Assembly: GCA_947652605.1 (NCBI GenBank)
Contig: OX393578.1
Span: 57,419,415-57,483,414, forward strand
From: Elmis aenea
Lineage: Eukaryota; Arthropoda; Insecta; Coleoptera; Elmidae
Length of the DNA: 64,000 bases
Direction of reading: 5' to 3'
Part shown: one piece after another, positions 53,385 through 64,000 of the stretch
How the letters are laid out: each line of letters starts with the position of its first letter
Numbering within the stretch: position 1 is the first letter of the stretch
The notes under the pieces: generated by a model
What the model saw: the letters and a program-made list of their open reading frames with translations, nothing else
What the model was told of the DNA's origin: nothing
The model's database searches: none
Translations under genes and position numbers: made by a program

Positions 53385-54197
53385 TATATATAATTTAGCT
53401 CTGCGAGCCAAGTTGGCCCTTGGCTTGTTTGATAACTTTCTTCCATCCTTCTCTATCGCTGGTCTTCCTTCTCCATCCAGTAATTTTTAACGTTTCTAAA
53501 TCTCTCTCCACTTCCGTCCTCCATCTTACTTTGGGTCGTCCCCTTCTCTTCCTTCCCCCTATCGTGTTTATCATTACCATTTTCGGCATTCTTGTACTCT
53601 CCATTCTTTCTGTATGTCCCAGCCACCTTAGCCTTTGTGCTTTTATAACCCCAATGATACTTGTTTCTTTGTATAGTTCTTTTAATTCATCGTTTGTTCT
53701 TCTTACCCACCCATCTCCAATTCTCTTTCCGCCATATATTTTCCTTAGCACCTTCCTTTCCCACACTTCTAGTCTTGATTGTTCTGTTTTGTTTAGCGTC
53801 CATGTTTCGCACGCGTACGTCACTATTGGTCTTATAGTAGTGTGGTATATTTTGATCGTTGCTTTTCTAGAAATATTTTTATTTCTCAGAACTCTGTTTA
53901 GTGCTCCCAAACAACGGTTTCCAGCCATTATTCTTGCCTGTATCTCATTGCCTATATTTGGGTTTCTTGAGAATATAGCCCCTAGGTACGTGAACTTTTA
54001 AACCTCTTCAAACTTGTATTCTTTTCCACTTTCTGTTGTTACCTTTAAGTAGTTTCCTCTTTTAAATTCACCGTCCTTCCATTCCATATACTTTGTCTTC
54101 TCCTCGTTTATATATAATCCCACCTTTCCCGCCTTTTCCTCCAGTGTTTTCGTTATAGTTCTCAACTCCTCTTTACTTCTAGTAATTAACACAAGAG
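53385..54197 (-). mobile_element. 5'-truncated non-LTR retrotransposon (LINE) inserted in the satellite
   Basis: This 813-bp insertion breaks one satellite monomer and is flanked by a 13-bp target-site duplication. On the minus strand it encodes the end of a reverse transcriptase ORF, then TAA and a tail of only about ten bases, ATTATATATA. A very short 3' UTR and a simple-repeat tail instead of poly(A) are typical of RTE-type and some related LINEs, so I favour that group without certainty. The 5' end is truncated inside the reverse transcriptase domain, as expected from incomplete target-primed reverse transcription. Only one such insertion is present in 62 kb of satellite, and no block copy of the array carries it. 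Confidence 0.9.
53395..54197 (-). pseudogene. LINE ORF2 C-terminal fragment (end of reverse transcriptase domain and C-terminal region)
   Basis: The intact protein would nick DNA and reverse-transcribe its own RNA. The fragment begins at LVLITRSKEELRTI, a segment that normally follows directly after the catalytic YADD of the palm, so the catalytic core is lost. LEEKAGKVGLYINEEKTKYM is a typical conserved stretch further on. A TAA at 53998-54000 interrupts the frame just before KFTYLGAIFS; the frame then continues unbroken to the natural stop at 53395-53397. Downstream motifs, numbered from the methionine at 53928, are TYACETWTL (37-45), RLRWLGHTERM (99-109), GRKRRGRPKVRW (125-136) and DREGWKKVI (158-166). 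They are highly typical of insect LINE ORF2 C-termini, often annotated as endonuclease-reverse transcriptase. The methionine at 54211-54213 lies in satellite sequence and is not a real start. Confidence 0.88.
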
Positions 54198-54210
54198 TTT
54201 CTGTGACATA
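54198..54210 (+). repeat. Right target-site duplication of the LINE insertion
   Basis: This is an exact copy of 53372-53384. After it the satellite resumes with CAAATCAATAATT in the same orientation and phase. An empty version of this monomer type, with the same TTTCTGTGACATA variant, occurs at 40034-40046. Confidence 0.9.
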
Positions 54211-57200
54211 CAAATCAATAATTAAAATTGTTCAGAAATAGTCGCTCAAGGAACATATGTATTAACTAAAGCACGGTATTTTTAGGAAATTATTAAAAAT
54301 TAAAACCAGCTCATTGAAAGACATATGCAAAACAATTGTATTCATGTAAAGAGGCGATGGATAAACTGTTCCTATGATATACAAATCAATAATTAAAATT
54401 GTTTCGAAATAGTCGCTCAAGGAACATATGTATTAACTAAAGCACGGTATTTTTAGGAAATTATTAAAAATTAAAACCAGCTCATTGAAAGACATATGCA
54501 AAACAATTTTATTCATGTAAAGAGGCGATGGATAAACTGTTCCTGTGATATACAAATCAATAATTAAAATTGTTTCGAAATAGTCGCTCAAGGAACATAT
54601 GTATTAACTAAAGCACGGTATTTTTAGGAAATTAGTAAAAATTAAAACCAGCTCATTGAAAGACATATGCAAAACAATTGTATTCATGTAAAAAGGCGAT
54701 GGATAAACTGTTCCTGTGATATACAAATCAATAATTAAAATTGTTTAGAAATAGTCGCACAAGGAACATATGTATTAACTAATGCACGGTATTTTTAGGA
54801 AATTATTAAAAATTAAAACCAGCTCATTGAAAGACATATGCAAAAAAATTGTATTCATGTAAAGAGGCGATGGATAAACTGTTCCTGTGATATACAAATC
54901 AATAATTGAAATTGTTTCGAAATAGTCGCTCAAGGAACATATGTATTAACTAAAGCACGGTATTTTTAGGAAATTAGTAAAAATTAAAACCAGCTCATTG
55001 AAAGACATATGCAAAACAATTGTATTTATGTAAAGAGGCGATGGATAAACTGTTCCTGTGATATACAAATCAATAATTAAAATTTTTTAGAAATAGTCGC
55101 TCAAGGAACATATGTATTAACTAAAGCACGGTATTTTTAGGAAATTATTAAAAATTAAAACCAGCTCATTAAAAGACATATGCAAAACAATTGTATTCAT
55201 GTAAAGAAGCGATGGATAAACTGTTCCTGTGATATACAAATCAATAATTAAAATTGTTTAGAAATAGTCGCTCAAGGAACATATGTATTAACTAAAGCAC
55301 GGTATTTTTAGGAAATTATTAAAAATTAAAACCAGCTCATTGAAAGACATATGCAAAACAATTGTATTCATGTAAAAAGGCGATGGATAAACTGTTCCTG
55401 TGATATACAAATCAATAATTAAAATTGTTTAGAAATAGTCGCACAAGGAACATATGTATTAACTAAAGCACGGTATTTTTAGGAAATTATTAAAAATTAA
55501 TACCAGCTCATTGAAAGACATATGCAAAACAATTGTATTCATGTAAAGAGGCGATGGATAAACTGTTCCTGTCATATAGAAATCAATAATTGAAATTGTT
55601 TCGAAATAGTCGCACAAGGAACATATGTATTAACTAAAGCACGGTATTTTTAGGAAATTATTAAAAATTAAAACCAGCTCATTGAAAGACATATGCAAAA
55701 CAATTGTATTCATGTAAAGAGGCGATGGATAAACTGTTCCTGTGATATACAAATCAATAATTAAAATTGTTCAGAAATAGTCGCTCAAGGAACATATGTA
55801 TTAACTAATGCACGGTATTTTTAGGAAATTATTAAAAATTAAAACCAGCTCATTGAAAGACATATGCAAAACAATTGTATTCCTGTAAAGAGGCGATGGA
55901 TAAACTGTTCCTGTGATATACAAATCAATAATTAAAATTGTTCAGAAATAGTCGCTCAAGGAACATATGTATTAACTAAAGCACGGTATTTTTAGGAAAT
56001 TATTAAAAATTAAAACCAGCTCATTGAAAGACATATGCAAAACAATTGTATTCCTGTAAAGAGGCGATGGATAAACTGTTCCTGTGATATACAAATCAAT
56101 AATTAAAATTGTTTAGAAATATTCGCTCAAGGAACATATGTATTAACTAAAGCACGGTATTTTTAGGAAATTATTAAAAATTAAAACCAGCTCATTGAAA
56201 GACATATGCAAAACAATTGTATTCATGTAAAAAGGCGATGGATAAACTGTTCCTGTGATATACAAATCAATAATTAAAATTGTTTAGAAATAGTCGCACA
56301 AGGAACATATGTATTAACTAATGCACGGTATTTTTAGGAAATTATTAAAAATTAATACCAGCTTATTGAAAGACATATGCAAAAAAATTGTATTCCTGTA
56401 AAGAGGCGATGGATAAACTGTTCCTGTGATATACAAATCAATAATTAAAATTGTTTAAAAATAGTCGCTCAAGGAACATATGTATTAACTAAAGCACGGT
56501 ATTTTTAGGAAATTATTAAAAATTAAAACCAGCTCATTGAAAGACATATGCAAAACAATTGTATTCATGTAAAGAGGCGATGGATAAACTGTTCCTGTAA
56601 TATACAAATCAATAATTGAAATTGTTTCGAAATAGTAGCACAAGGAACATATGTATTAACTAAAGCACGGTATTTTTAGGAAATTATTAAAAATTAAAAC
56701 CAGCTCATTGAAAGACATATGCAAAACAATTTTATTCATGTAAAAAGGCGATGGATAAACTGTTCCTGTGATATACAAATCAATAATTAAAATTGTTTAG
56801 AAATAGTCGCACAAGGAACATATGTATTAACTAAAGCACGGTATTTTTAGGAAATTATTAAAAATTAATACCAGCTCATTGAAAGACATACGCAAAACAA
56901 TTGTATTCATGTAAAGAGGCGATAGATAAACTGTTCCTGTGATATACAAATCAATAATTGAAATTGTTTCGAAATAGTCGCACAAGGAACATATGTATTA
57001 ACTAATGCACGGTATTTTTAGGAAATTATTAAAAATTAAAACCAGCTCATTGAAAGACATATGCAAAACAATTGTATTCATGTAAAGAGGCGATGGATAA
57101 ACTGTTCCTGTCATATACAAATCAATAATTGAAATTGTTTCGAAATAGTCGCACAAGGAACATATGTATTATCTAAAGCACGGTATTTTTAGGAAATTAT

Positions 57201-59229
57201 TAAAAATTAAAACCAGCTCATTGAAAGACATATGCAAAACAATTGTATTCATGTAAAGAGGCGATGGATAAACTGTTCCTGTGATATACAAATCAATAAT
57301 TTAAATTGTTCAGAAATAGTCGCTCAAAGAACATATGTATTAACTAATGCACGGTATTTTTAGGAAATTATTAAAAATTCAAACCAGCTCATTGAAAGAC
57401 ATATGCAAAACAATTGTATTCCTGTAAAGAGGCGATGGATAAACTGTTCCTGTGATATACAAATCAATAATTAAAATTGTTTAGAAATAGTCGCTCAAGG
57501 AACATATGTATTAACTAAAGCATGGTATTTTTAGGAAATTATTAAAAATTAAAACCAGCTCATTGAAAGACATATGCAAAACAATTGTATTCCTGTAAAG
57601 AGGCGATGGATAAACTGTTCCTGTGATATACAAATCAATAATTAAAATTGTTTAGAAATAGTCGCTCAAGGAACATATGTATTAACTAAAGCACGGTATT
57701 TTTAGGAAATTATTAAAAATTAAAACCAGCTCATTGAAAGACATATGCAAAACAATTGTATTCCTGTAAAAAGGCGATGGATAAACTGTTCCTGTGATAT
57801 ACAAATCAATAATTAAAATTGTTTAGAAAGAGTCGCTCAAGGAACATATGTATTAACTAATGCACGGTATTTTTAGGAAATTATTAAAAATTAAAACCAG
57901 CTTATTGAAAGACATATGCAAAAAAATTGTATTCCTGTAAAGAGGCGATGGATAAACTGTTCCTGTGATATACAAATCAATAATTAAAATTGTTTAAAAA
58001 TAGTCGCTCAAGGAACATAATGTATTAACTAAAGCACGGTATTTTTAGGAAATTATTAAAAATTAAAACCAGCTCATTGAAAGACATATGCAAAACAATT
58101 GTATTCATGTAAAGAGGCGATGGATAAACTGTTCCTGTAATATACAAATCAATAATTGAAATTGTTTCGAAATAGTCGCACAAGGAACATATGTATTAAC
58201 TAAAGCACGGTATTTTTAGGAAATTATTAAAAATTAATGCCAGCTCATTGAAAGACATATGCAAAACAATTGTATTCATGTAAAGAGGCGATGGATAAAC
58301 TGTTTCTGTGATATACAAATCAATAATTAAAATTGTTTAGAAATAGTCGCTCAAGGAACATATGTAATAACTAAAGCACGGTATTTTTAGGAAATTATTA
58401 AAAATTAAAACCAGCTCATTGAAAGACATATGCAAAACAATTGTATTCATGTAAAGAGGCGATGGATAAACTGTTCCTGTGATATTCAAATCAATAATTA
58501 AAATCGTTTAGAAATAGTCGCTCAAGGAACATATGTATTAACTAAAGCACGGTATTTTTAGGAAATTATTAAAAATTAAAACCAGCTCATTGAAAGACAT
58601 ATGCAAAACAATTGTATTCATGTAAAGAGGCGATGGATAAACTGTTCCTGTGATATACAAATCAATAATTAAAATTGTTCAGAAATAGTCGCTCAAGGAA
58701 CATATGTATTAACTAATGCACGGTATTTTTAGGAAATTATTAAAAATTAAAACCAGCTCATTGAAAGACATATGCAAAACAATTGTATTCCTGTAAAGAG
58801 GCGATGGATAAACTGTTCCTGTGATATACAAATCAATAATTAAAATTGTTTAGAAATAGTCGCTCAAGGAACATATGTATTAACTAAAGCACGGTATTTT
58901 TAGGAAATTATTAAAAATTAAAACCAGCTCATTAAAAGACTTATGCAAAACAATTGTATTCATGTAAAGAGGCGATGGATAAACTGTTCCTGTCATATAC
59001 AAATCAATAATTGAAATTGTTTCGAAATAGTCGCACAAGGAACATATGTATTAACTAAAGCACGGTATTTTTAGGAAATTATTAAAAATTAATACCAGCT
59101 CATTAAAAGACATATGCTAAACAATTGTATTCATGTAAAGAGGCGATGGATAAACTGTTCCTGTGATATACAAATCAATAATTAAAATTGTTTTGAAATT
59201 GTCGCTCAAGAAACATATGTATTAACTAA

Positions 59230-60910
59230 AGCACGGTATTTTTAGGAAATTATTAAAAATTAAAACCAGCTCACTGAAAGACATATGCAAAACAATTGTA
59301 TTCATGTAAAGAGGCGATGGATAAACTGTTCCTGTGATATACAAATCAATAATAGAAATTGTTTCGAAATAGTCGCACAAGGAACATATGTATTAACTAA
59401 AGCACGGTATTTTTAGGAAATTAGTAAAAATTAAAACCAGCTCTTTGAAAGACATTCGCATAACAATTGTATTTATGTAAAGAGGCGATGGATAAACTGT
59501 TTCTGTGATATACAAATCAATAATTAAAAATGTTCAGAAATAGTCGCTCAAGAAACATATGTATTAACTAAAGCACGGTATTTTTAGGAAATTATTAAAA
59601 ATTAAAACCAGCTCATTGAAAGACATATGCAAAACAATTGTATTCCTGTAAAGAGGCGATGGATAAACTGTTCCTGTGATATACAAATCAATATTTAAAA
59701 TTGTTTAGAAATAGTCGCACAAGGAACATATGTATTAACTAAAGCACGGTATTTTTAGGAAATTATTAAAAATTAATACCAGCTCATTGAAAGACATATG
59801 CAAAACAATTGTATTCATGTAAAGAGGCGATGGATAAACTGTTCCTGTGATATACAAATCAATAATTGAATTTGTTTCGAAATAGTCGCACAAGGAACAT
59901 ATGTATTAACTAAAGCACGGTATTTTTAGGAAATTATTAAAAATTAAAACCAGCTCATTGAAAGACATATGCAAAACTATTTTATTCATGTAAAGAGGCG
60001 ATGGATAAACTGTTCCTGTGATATACAAATCAATAATTAAAATTGTTTAGAAATAGTCGCACAAGGAACATATGTATTAACTAAAGCACGGTATTTTTAG
60101 GAAATTATTAAAAATTAATACCAGCTCATTGAAAGACATATGCAAAACAATTGTATTCATGTAAAGAGGCGATGGATAAACTGTTCCTGTGATATACAAA
60201 TCAATAATTGAAATTGTTTCGAAATAGTCGCACAAGGAACATATGTATTAACTAATGCACGGTATTTTTAGGAAATTATTAAAAATTAAAACCAGCTCAT
60301 TGAAAGACATATGCAAAACAATTGTATTCATGTAAAGAGGCGATGGATAAACTGTTCCTGTCATATAGAAATCAATAATTGAAATTGTTTCGAAATAGTC
60401 GCACAAGGAACATATGTATTAACTAAAGCACGGTATTTTTAGGAAATTATTAAAAATTAAAACCAGCTCATTGAAAGACACATGCAAAACAATTGTATTT
60501 ATGTAAAGAGGCTATGGATAAACTGTTCCTGTGATATACAAATTAATAATTAAAATTGTTCAGAAATAGTCGCTCAAGGAACATATGTATTAACTAATGC
60601 ACGGTATTTTTAGGAAATTATTAAAAATTAAAACCAGCTCATTGAAAGACATATGCAAAAGAATTGTATTCCTGTAAAGAGGCGATGGATAAACTGTTCC
60701 TGTGATATACAAATCAATAATTAAAATTGTTTAGAAATAGTCGCTCAAGGAACATAATTATGTATTAACTAAAGCACGGTATTTTTAGGAAATTATTAAA
60801 AATTAAAACCAGCTCATTGAAAAAAATATGCAAAACAATTGTAATCCTGCAAAGAGGCGATGGATAAACTGTTCCTGTGATATACAAATCAATAATTAAA
60901 ATTGTTTAGA
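59230..60910 (+). repeat. Distant copy of the block at 2.60-4.28 kb (offset about 56,628 bp)
   Basis: A run of rare markers is shared in order: AATAGAAA at 2723 and 59351; AGCTCTTTGA followed by ACATTCGCATAAC at 2811 and 59439; AAAAATGTTCAG and CTCAAGAAAC soon after; AACTATTTTATTC near 3347 and 59975; CATATAGAAATC near 3735 and 60363; and GTAATCCTGC at 4212 and 60841. The offset is 56,628 bp, rising by one base after the 3-bp versus 4-bp insertion near 4127/60751. The shared segment is about ten monomers. Confidence 0.85.
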
Positions 60911-61169
60911 AATAGTCGCTCAAGGAACATTTGTATTAACTAAAGCACGGTATTTTTAGGAAATTATTAAAAATTAATACCAGCTCATTGAAAGACATAT
61001 GCAAAACAATTGTATTCATGTAAAGAGGCGATTGATAAACTGTTTCTGTGATATACAAATCAATAAATGAAATTGTTTCGAAATAGTAGCACAAGGAACA
61101 TATGTATTAACTAAAGCACGGTATTTTTAGGAAATTATTAAAAATTAATACCAGCTCATTGAAAGACAT

Positions 61170-64000
61170 ATGCAAAACAATTGTATTCATGTAAAGAGGC
61201 GATGGATAAACTGTTCCTGTGATATACAAATCAATAATTGAAATTGTTTCGAAATAGTCGCACAAGGAACATATGTATTAACTAAAGCACGGTATTTTTA
61301 GGAAATTATTAAAAATTAATACCAGCTCATTGAAAGACATATGCAAAACAATTGTATTCATGTAAAGAGGCGATAGATAAACTATTTCTGTGATATACAA
61401 ATCAATAATTGAAATTGTTTCGAAATAGTCGCACAAGGAACATATGTATTAACTAATGCACGGTATTTTTAGGAAATTATTAAAAATTAAAACCAGCTCA
61501 TTGAAAGACATATGCAAAACAATTTTATTCATGTAAAAAGGCGATGGATAAACTGTTCCTGTGATATACAAATCAATAATTAAAATTGTTTAGAAATAGT
61601 CGCACAAGGAACATATGTATTAACTAAAGCACGGTATTTTTAGGAAATTATTAAAAATTAAAACCAGCTCATTGAAAGACATATGCAAAACAATTTTATT
61701 CATGTAAAAAGGCGATGGATAAACTGTTCCTGTGATATACAAATCAATAATTAAAATTGTTTAGAAATAGTCGCACAAGGAACATATGTATTAACTAAAG
61801 CACGGTATTTTTAGGAAATTATTAAAAATTAATACCAGCTCATTGAAAGACATATGCAAAACAATTGTATTCATGTAAAGAGGCGATAGATAAACTATTT
61901 CTGTGATATACAAATCAATAATTGAAATTGTTTCGAAATAGTCGCACAAGGAACATATGTATTAACTAATGCACGGTATTTTTAGGAAATTATTAAAAAT
62001 TAAAACCAGCTCATTGAAAGACATATGCAAAACAATTGTATTCATGTAAAGAGGCGATGGATAAACTGTTCCTGTGATATACATACAAATCAATAATGAA
62101 AATTGTTTAGAAATAGTCGCTCAAGGAACATATGTATTAACTAAAGCACGGTATTTTTAGGAAATTATTAAAAATTAAAACCAGCTTATTGAAAGACATA
62201 TGCAAAACCATTGTATTCCTGTAAAGAGGCGATGGATAAACTGTTCCTGTGATATACAAATCAATAATTAAAATTGTTTAGAAATAGTCGCTCAAGGAAC
62301 ATATGTATTAACTAAAGCACGGTATTTTTAGGAAATTATTAAAAATTAAAACCAGCTCATTGAAAGACATATGCAAAACAATTGTATTCATGTAAAGAGG
62401 CGATGGATAAACTGTTCCTGTCATATACAAATCAATAATTGAAATTGTTTCGAAATAGTCGCACAAGGAACATATGTATTAACTAAAGCACGGTATTTTT
62501 AGGAAATTATTAAAAATTAAAACCAGCTTATTGAAAGACATATGCAAAACAATTGTATTCATGTAAAGAGGCGATGGATAAACTGTTCCTGTGATATACA
62601 AATCAATAATTGAAATTGTTTCGAAATAGTCGCTCAAGGAACATATGTATTAACTAAAGCACGGTATTTTTAGGAAATTAGTAAAAATTAAAACCAGCTC
62701 ATTGAAAGACATATGCAAAACAATTGTATTCATGTAAAGAGGCGATGGATAAACTGTTCCTGTGATATACAAATCAATAATTGAAATTGTTTCGAAATAG
62801 TCGCACAAGGAACATATGTATTAACTAAAGCACGGTATTTTTAGGAAATTATTAAAAATTAATACCAGCTCATTGAAAGACATATGCAAAACAATTGTAT
62901 TCATGTAAAGAGGCGATAGATAAACTATTTCTGTGATATACAAATCAATAATTGAAATTGTTTCGAAATAGTCGCACAAGGAACATATGTATTAACTAAT
63001 GCACGGTATTTTTAGGAAATTATTAAAAATTAAAACCAGCTCATTGAAAGACATATGCAAAACAATTTTATTCATGTAAAAAGGCGATGGATAAACTGTT
63101 CCTGTGATATACAAATCAATAATTAAAATTGTTTAGAAATAGTCGCACAAGGAACATATGTATTAACTAAAGCACGGTATTTTTAGGAAATTATTAAAAA
63201 TTAAAACCAGCTCATTGAAAGACATATGCAAAACAATTTTATTCATGTAAAAAGGCGATGGATAAACTGTTCCTGTGATATACAAATCAATAATTAAAAT
63301 TGTTTAGAAATAGTCGCACAAGGAACATATGTATTAACTAAAGCACGGTATTTTTAGGAAATTATTAAAAATTAATACCAGCTCATTGAAAGACATATGC
63401 AAAACAATTGTATTCATGTAAAGAGGCGATAGATAAACTATTTCTGTGATATACAAATCAATAATTGAAATTGTTTCGAAATAGTCGCACAAGGAACATA
63501 TGTATTAACTAATGCACGGTATTTTTAGGAAATTATTAAAAATTAAAACCAGCTCATTGAAAGACATATGCAAAACAATTGTATTCATGTAAAGAGGCGA
63601 TGGATAAACTGTTCCTGTGATATACATACAAATCAATAATGAAAATTGTTTAGAAATAGTCGCTCAAGGAACATATGTATTAACTAAAGCACGGTATTTT
63701 TAGGAAATTATTAAAAATTAAAACCAGCTTATTGAAAGACATATGCAAAACCATTGTATTCCTGTAAAGAGGCGATGGATAAACTGTTCCTGTGATATAC
63801 AAATCAATAATTAAAATTGTTTAGAAATAGTCGCTCAAGGAACATATGTATTAACTAAAGCACGGTATTTTTAGGAAATTATTAAAAATTAAAACCAGCT
63901 CATTGAAAGACATATGCAAAACAATTGTATTCATGTAAAGAGGCGATGGATAAACTGTTCCTGTCATATACAAATCAATAATTGAAATTGTTTCGAAATA
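61170..64000 (+). repeat. Tandem duplication of 9 monomers, 1543 bp (61.17-62.71 kb and 62.71 kb to window end)
   Basis: GATAGATAAACTATTTCTG at 61372 and 62915 and again at 61885 and 63428, and ACATACAAATC followed by AATGAAAATTG at 62081 and 63624, all recur at 1543 bp, which is 9 x 171 plus one 4-bp ATAC insertion. The second copy is cut by the end of the window. Confidence 0.85.
62081..62090 (+). repeat. ATAC-duplication variant (GATATACATACAAATC), 175-bp monomer
   Basis: Most monomers read GATATACAAATC; here ATAC is duplicated. Eleven such monomers are visible, near 2367, 5281, 6311, 7513, 18628, 20853, 21893, 25654, 26685, 62081 and 63624. They are absent from about 26.7 to 62 kb. In most of them (not the last two) the next bases are GTTCAG and CTCAAAGAAC, a linked haplotype. 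Confidence 0.85.

Larger units (their letters stand above)
50350..59410 (+). repeat. Duplicate block offset 32 monomers once the LINE is discounted (50.35-53.11 kb and 56.65-59.41 kb)
   Basis: TACGCAAAAC at 50591 and 56889, TGATATTCAA at 52181 and 58480, and AATAGAAAT at 53052 and 59351 have offsets of 6298-6299 bp. Removing the 813-bp LINE plus its 13-bp target-site duplication leaves 5472 bp, exactly 32 x 171; the extra base comes from the 1-bp insertion near 58016. The match ends at about 53.11 kb, before the LINE. Confidence 0.8.
54198..64000 (+). repeat. 171-bp satellite DNA array, right segment (56 full monomers plus partials, open at window end)
   Basis: This is the same satellite in the same orientation. 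TTAACT starts run from 54262 to 63851; 9589 bp minus visible indels (+1 near 58016, +4 near 60751, +4 near 62081, +4 near 63624) is exactly 56 x 171. The last monomer is cut by the window end at 150 bp. Monomers from about 53.2 to 55.3 kb resemble the series at 40.0-41.1 kb, with two monomers of another type inserted at about 54.65-54.95 kb. No gene, RNA or further mobile element is visible. Confidence 0.97.

Noticed and set aside
53420..54001. Plus-strand 193-codon ORF over the LINE
   Set aside because: It is antisense to the LINE ORF2 fragment. Its hydrophobic residues are what the reverse complement of K/R/E-rich codons gives; no domain is recognised.
54198..54213. Methionine start that would make a satellite-LINE fusion protein (MYVTET...)
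   Set aside because: The ATG and first residues come from satellite and the target-site duplication by chance. The frame meets a stop at 53998-54000 and there is no sign of a promoter.
1564..64000. CRISPR array
   Set aside because: The repeats are contiguous 171-bp monomers with no spacer-repeat alternation, no cas genes and a eukaryotic context.
1564..64000. Primate alpha satellite, because the monomer is also 171 bp
   Set aside because: The monomer shows no evident alpha-satellite sequence, and the piggyBac and LINE neighbours are insect-like. I treat the length match as coincidence or nucleosome-scale convergence.

Overview
The window looks like an AT-rich animal nuclear genome, most likely an insect or other arthropod. 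The evidence is a piggyBac-type DNA transposon with a spliceosomal intron, a non-LTR retrotransposon fragment of a kind common in insects, and a very long AT-rich satellite array. No bacterial gene organisation, tRNA, rRNA or CRISPR array is visible.

Layout. (1) Positions 1-1563 are the right-hand part of a piggyBac-like transposon. It holds the N-terminal portion of a transposase (436-1254, with a 66-bp intron at 611-676), a pair of imperfect subterminal inverted repeats (257-280 and 1409-1432), and the right terminus ...ATGGG abutting a TTAA target site at 1564-1567. The catalytic part of the transposase is missing, so this is an internally deleted copy. Its left terminus lies outside the window. 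(2) Positions 1564-53384 are a head-to-tail satellite with a 171-bp monomer. (3) Positions 53385-54197 are an 813-bp, 5'-truncated non-LTR retrotransposon on the minus strand, flanked by a 13-bp target-site duplication. (4) Positions 54198-64000 are the same satellite in the same orientation and phase, continuing past the window edge.

Counting by the start of the TTAACT word in each monomer and correcting for the small indels I could see gives exactly 302 monomers before the retrotransposon, one monomer split by it, and 56 complete monomers after it: 359 in total, plus a partial one. Removing the insertion and one copy of the target-site duplication restores exactly 171 bp. All monomers run in one direction. 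Variant sites and rare indels show that blocks of monomers have been copied repeatedly. Examples are tandem duplications of 22 monomers (3770 bp), 24 (4104 bp), 28 (4799 bp) and 11 (1881 bp), and a block near 2.7 kb that recurs near 59.3 kb. There is no single fixed higher-order unit; block sizes vary.

How the parts relate. Both mobile elements appear to have inserted into existing satellite: piggyBac at the TTAA present in every monomer, and the LINE by target-primed reverse transcription. The array has no protein-coding capacity. Its length, uniform orientation and recent block duplication are what a centromeric or pericentromeric satellite would show, but the sequence alone does not prove that role. 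I found no clear new gene system. The most informative content is the fine structure of the array and its two datable insertions.
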